DNA of 64,000 nt from Lipingzhangella_A rawalii (GTDB taxonomy: Bacteria > Actinomycetota > Actinomycetes > Streptosporangiales > Streptosporangiaceae), in contig NZ_JAVLVT010000002.1 of the NCBI RefSeq assembly GCF_031628175.1, positions 248,001 to 312,000 of the forward strand, read 5' to 3'. Below the pieces are notes generated by a model. It was not told where the DNA came from and ran no database searches. It saw nothing but the letters and a program-made list of their open reading frames with translations. Positions 61,886 through 64,000 of the stretch are shown piece after piece. The number at the start of each line of letters is the position of its first letter. Within the stretch, counting starts at the first letter, position 1. Both the position numbers and the translations under genes were made by a program.

Positions 61886-63499
61886 TCAGTGTGCGTGACC
61901 GTGCCCGGAGTCCTCGCTCTCCTCCTCGGGCTTGTCCACCACGAGGGCCTCGGTGGTCAGGAGCATTCCGGCGATGGACGCCGCGTTCTCCACCGCCGAG
62001 CGGGTGACCTTGACCGGGTCGATGACACCGTCGGCCATCAGGTCGCCGTAGGAGTCGGAGGAGGCGTTGTAGCCCTGGCCGCTGCCCAGCTCGGCGATCC
62101 GGTAGGTGACGACGTACCCTTCCTGGCCGGCGTTCTCCGCGATCCACCGGGCCGGCTCGGCCAGGGAACGACGCACGATGGACACGCCGGTCTGCACATC
62201 GTGGTCCCCGTCGACCTTGAGGTCGGACAGCACGGCGGCCGCATGCACCAGAGACGATCCACCGCCAGCGATGATGCCTTCCTCGATGGCGGCGCGGGTC
62301 GCGGAGATGGCGTCCTCCAGGCGGTGCTTCTTCTCCTTGAGCTCCACCTCGGTGGCCGCACCCACCCGCAGAACGCTCACTCCACCGGAGAGCTTGGCCA
62401 GCCGCTCCTGGAGCTTCTCGCGATCCCAGTCGGAGTCGCTGGCCTCGATCTCCTTACGAATCTGGCGGACCCGGTCCTCGACGTCACTGGCCGCACCGGC
62501 ACCATCGACGATCGTGGTCTCGTCCTTGGTGATGGTCACGCGCCGGGCCTTACCCAGCGTGTCGAGGTCGGCGTTCTCCAGGGTGAGGCCAACCTCTTCG
62601 GCGATGACCTGACCGCCGGTGAGGACGGCCATGTCCTGAAGCATCGCCTTGCGGCGCTCACCGAACCCGGGGGCCTTGACCGCCGCGACGTTCAGCGAAC
62701 CCCGGATCTTGTTGAGGACCAGACCGCCCAGAGCGTCGCCCTCGACGTCCTCAGCGATGATCAGCAGCGGCTTCTTCGTCTGGGCAACCTTCTCCAGCAG
62801 CGGCAGGAGCTCTTGCAGGTTGGAGATCTTGCCCTGGTGCAGCAGGATCAGGGCGTCCTCGAGGACCGCCTCGCCCCGCTCGTTGTCGGTGACGAAGTAC
62901 GGGGATACGTAGCCCTTGTCGAACTGCATTCCCTCGGTGAAGTCGAGGGTCAGGCCGAAGGTGGGCGACTCCTCCACCGTGATGACGCCATCCTTACCGA
63001 CCTTGTCGAAGGCCTCGGCGATGAGGTCGCCGATCTGGGCGTCCTGTGCGGAGTTCGTCGCCACGTAGGCGATGTCCTCGCGCTCCCCGATCTCCCGGGC
63101 CTGGGCGACCAGGTGTTCGGAGACCGCCTTCGCCGCGGCGTCGATGCCCTTCTTCAGGGACATGGGCGAGGCTCCGGCAGCCACGCTGCGGATTCCCTCG
63201 TGCACCAGCGCCTGGGCGAGCACCGTTGCGGTGGTGGTTCCGTCACCCGCGGCGTCGTTCGTCTTGGTGGCAACCTCCTTGACCAGCTGGGCCCCGAGGT
63301 TCTCGTAGGGGTCCTCCAGCTCGATCTCCCGCGCGACGGTCACACCGTCGTTGGTGATGGTGGGGGCGCCGAACTTCTTGTCGATAACCACGTTGCGGCC
63401 GCGGGGGCCCAACGTGACCTTTACCGAATTCGCGAGGTGATCGACGCCGCGCTCGAGCGAGCGGCGTGCGTCGTCCTCGAATTCCAGGATCTTCGGCAT
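61886..63499 (-). CDS. groEL: 60-kDa chaperonin GroEL1
   Basis: GroEL folds proteins in a double ring. The 537-residue protein has KFGAPTITNDGVTVAREIEL, NDAAGDGTTTATVLAQ near residue 83 and the apical and equatorial conserved blocks. It ends in the His-containing GHGHAH, as does the groES-linked copy (GroEL1) of mycobacteria; the Gly-Met-tailed copy would be elsewhere. It lies 147 bases after groES with a hairpin between. Confidence 0.97.
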   Translation of the reverse strand: MPKILEFEDDARRSLERGVDHLANSVKVTLGPRGRNVVIDKKFGAPTITNDGVTVAREIELEDPYENLGAQLVKEVATKTNDAAGDGTTTATVLAQALVHEGIRSVAAGASPMSLKKGIDAAAKAVSEHLVAQAREIGEREDIAYVATNSAQDAQIGDLIAEAFDKVGKDGVITVEESPTFGLTLDFTEGMQFDKGYVSPYFVTDNERGEAVLEDALILLHQGKISNLQELLPLLEKVAQTKKPLLIIAEDVEGDALGGLVLNKIRGSLNVAAVKAPGFGERRKAMLQDMAVLTGGQVIAEEVGLTLENADLDTLGKARRVTITKDETTIVDGAGAASDVEDRVRQIRKEIEASDSDWDREKLQERLAKLSGGVSVLRVGAATEVELKEKKHRLEDAISATRAAIEEGIIAGGGSSLVHAAAVLSDLKVDGDHDVQTGVSIVRRSLAEPARWIAENAGQEGYVVTYRIAELGSGQGYNASSDSYGDLMADGVIDPVKVTRSAVENAASIAGMLLTTEALVVDKPEEESEDSGHGHAH

Positions 63500-63545
63500 G
63501 TCTCGTCCGTCCTCAGGCTTCGAGTTGGGTTCTGCTCGGAGCGCG

Positions 63546-63581
63546 TCTGTCCCGCCCGGCTTGGGGGCCGGCCGGGACAGA
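63546..63581 (-). terminator. Hairpin between groES and groEL
   Basis: Stem TCTGTCCCG/CGGGACAGA plus an inner 5-bp stem after one C-C mismatch, loop TTGGGG. It may be a partial terminator or RNA-processing site that sets different groES and groEL levels. Confidence 0.5.
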
Positions 63582-63646
63582 CAGCAACCAGCCCGGATGA
63601 CCTGCCCGGGCCACGCAGGTTCGGCAGTGCTCGGTACGCTCCTGCG

Positions 63647-63961
63647 CTACTTCTCGACGACGGCGAGCAGGTCCCGCGCGGAGAGGACGAGGTACTCTTC
63701 GTTGTTGTACTTGACCTCGGTGCCGCCGTACTTGCTGTACAGCACGACATCACCGACGTTGACATCCAGGGGGACGCGCTTGCCGCTCTCGTCCAGACGG
63801 CCCGGGCCGACCGCGAGAACCTCACCCTCCTGGGGCTTCTCCTTGGCGGTGTCCGGGATGACCAGGCCGGATGCGGTGGTCTGCTCAGCGTCCAGGGTCT
63901 TCACGACGACGCGGTCGTCGAGCGGCTTCAGCACAGTCTTGCTGGCGGTGGCGGTCGACAC
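63647..63961 (-). CDS. groES: 10-kDa chaperonin GroES
   Basis: GroES is the lid of the GroEL cavity. The 104-residue protein has KPLDDRVVVKTLDAEQTT, the mobile-loop TASGLVIPDTAKEKPQEGEV and the roof segment, ending SARDLLAVVEK. It starts 39 bases from the right edge of the window, so the promoter and any CIRCE element would lie outside. Confidence 0.97.
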   Translation of the reverse strand: MSTATASKTVLKPLDDRVVVKTLDAEQTTASGLVIPDTAKEKPQEGEVLAVGPGRLDESGKRVPLDVNVGDVVLYSKYGGTEVKYNNEEYLVLSARDLLAVVEK

Positions 63962-64000
63962 GGTGTGACCTCCCCCTTCGGTGCGTGTATATGGAAACGG

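Noticed and set aside
61680..62147. Longer N-terminus for the ECF sigma factor gene
   Set aside because: It would cross the groEL terminator and the groEL 3' end; sigma region 2 starts right after the GTG at 61679.
63962..64000. CIRCE/HrcA operator upstream of groES
   Set aside because: Only 39 bases upstream are in the window and they lack the TTAGCACTC/GAGTGCTAA repeat; it may lie outside.

Overview
The window is a high-GC, strongly coding-biased chromosomal segment of an actinomycete. Gene order (groES-groEL, ECF sigma factor, guaB, guaB3; tRNA-Thr, tRNA-Met, rpmG, the two hot-dog dehydratases, tRNA-Trp, secE, nusG, rplKA, rplJL, rpoBC, rpsLG-fusA-tuf, S10, spc and alpha clusters, rplM-rpsI, glmM, glmS) follows the conserved Streptomyces/Mycobacterium core. 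Protein features such as GroEL1 with a His-rich tail, a 130-residue L7/L12 and a TTG-started RpoB fit Actinomycetota. I infer a Nocardiopsaceae-like or other Streptosporangiales organism, but the family is not proven by the sequence alone. Almost everything is on the minus strand. The exceptions are glmS, a DUF2231 membrane protein, a GPPPGQ-repeat membrane protein, an aminotransferase and an adenosine-deaminase-family gene.

Layout from right to left (the direction of transcription): 58-64 kb holds the chaperonins, an ECF sigma factor and the purine genes guaB and guaB3. 54-58 kb holds a lytic-transglycosylase-like protein, glpD and a small membrane protein. 51-54 kb holds a Rad50/SbcC-like ATPase and two tRNAs. 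48.8-51.3 kb holds rpmG, a HadA/HadB-like dehydratase pair split by a MITE-like element, and murB. 47.8-48.6 kb holds a GDT1-family metal transporter behind a yybP-ykoY (manganese) riboswitch. 41-45 kb holds tRNA-Trp, secE, nusG, rplK, rplA and a lipoprotein. 31.8-41 kb holds rplJL (with an attenuator leader) and rpoBC (with its own promoter). 29.6-31.7 kb holds a very long disordered DUF4190-like membrane protein. 24.9-29.2 kb is the str operon (rpsL, rpsG, fusA, tuf). 6.2-24.7 kb is the S10-spc-alpha superoperon, ending in truA and two small paralogous genes of unknown function. 1.6-4.1 kb holds rplM-rpsI and glmM.

Most of the window is housekeeping: translation, transcription, protein export and folding, cell-wall precursor synthesis (glmS, glmM, murB) and purine synthesis. 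Strong perfect hairpins divide the long minus-strand array into units: after rplM-rpsI, rplQ, tuf, rpoC, rplL, rplA, secE, glpD and groEL. The non-routine content is modest: the tandem paralogues after truA, the probable ATC start and the 24-unit repeat of the GPPPGQ protein, the Rad50-like ATPase with a neighbouring membrane protein, the MITE-like element, and several structured leaders. I found no CRISPR array, prophage, biosynthetic cluster or recognisable multi-gene defence system.
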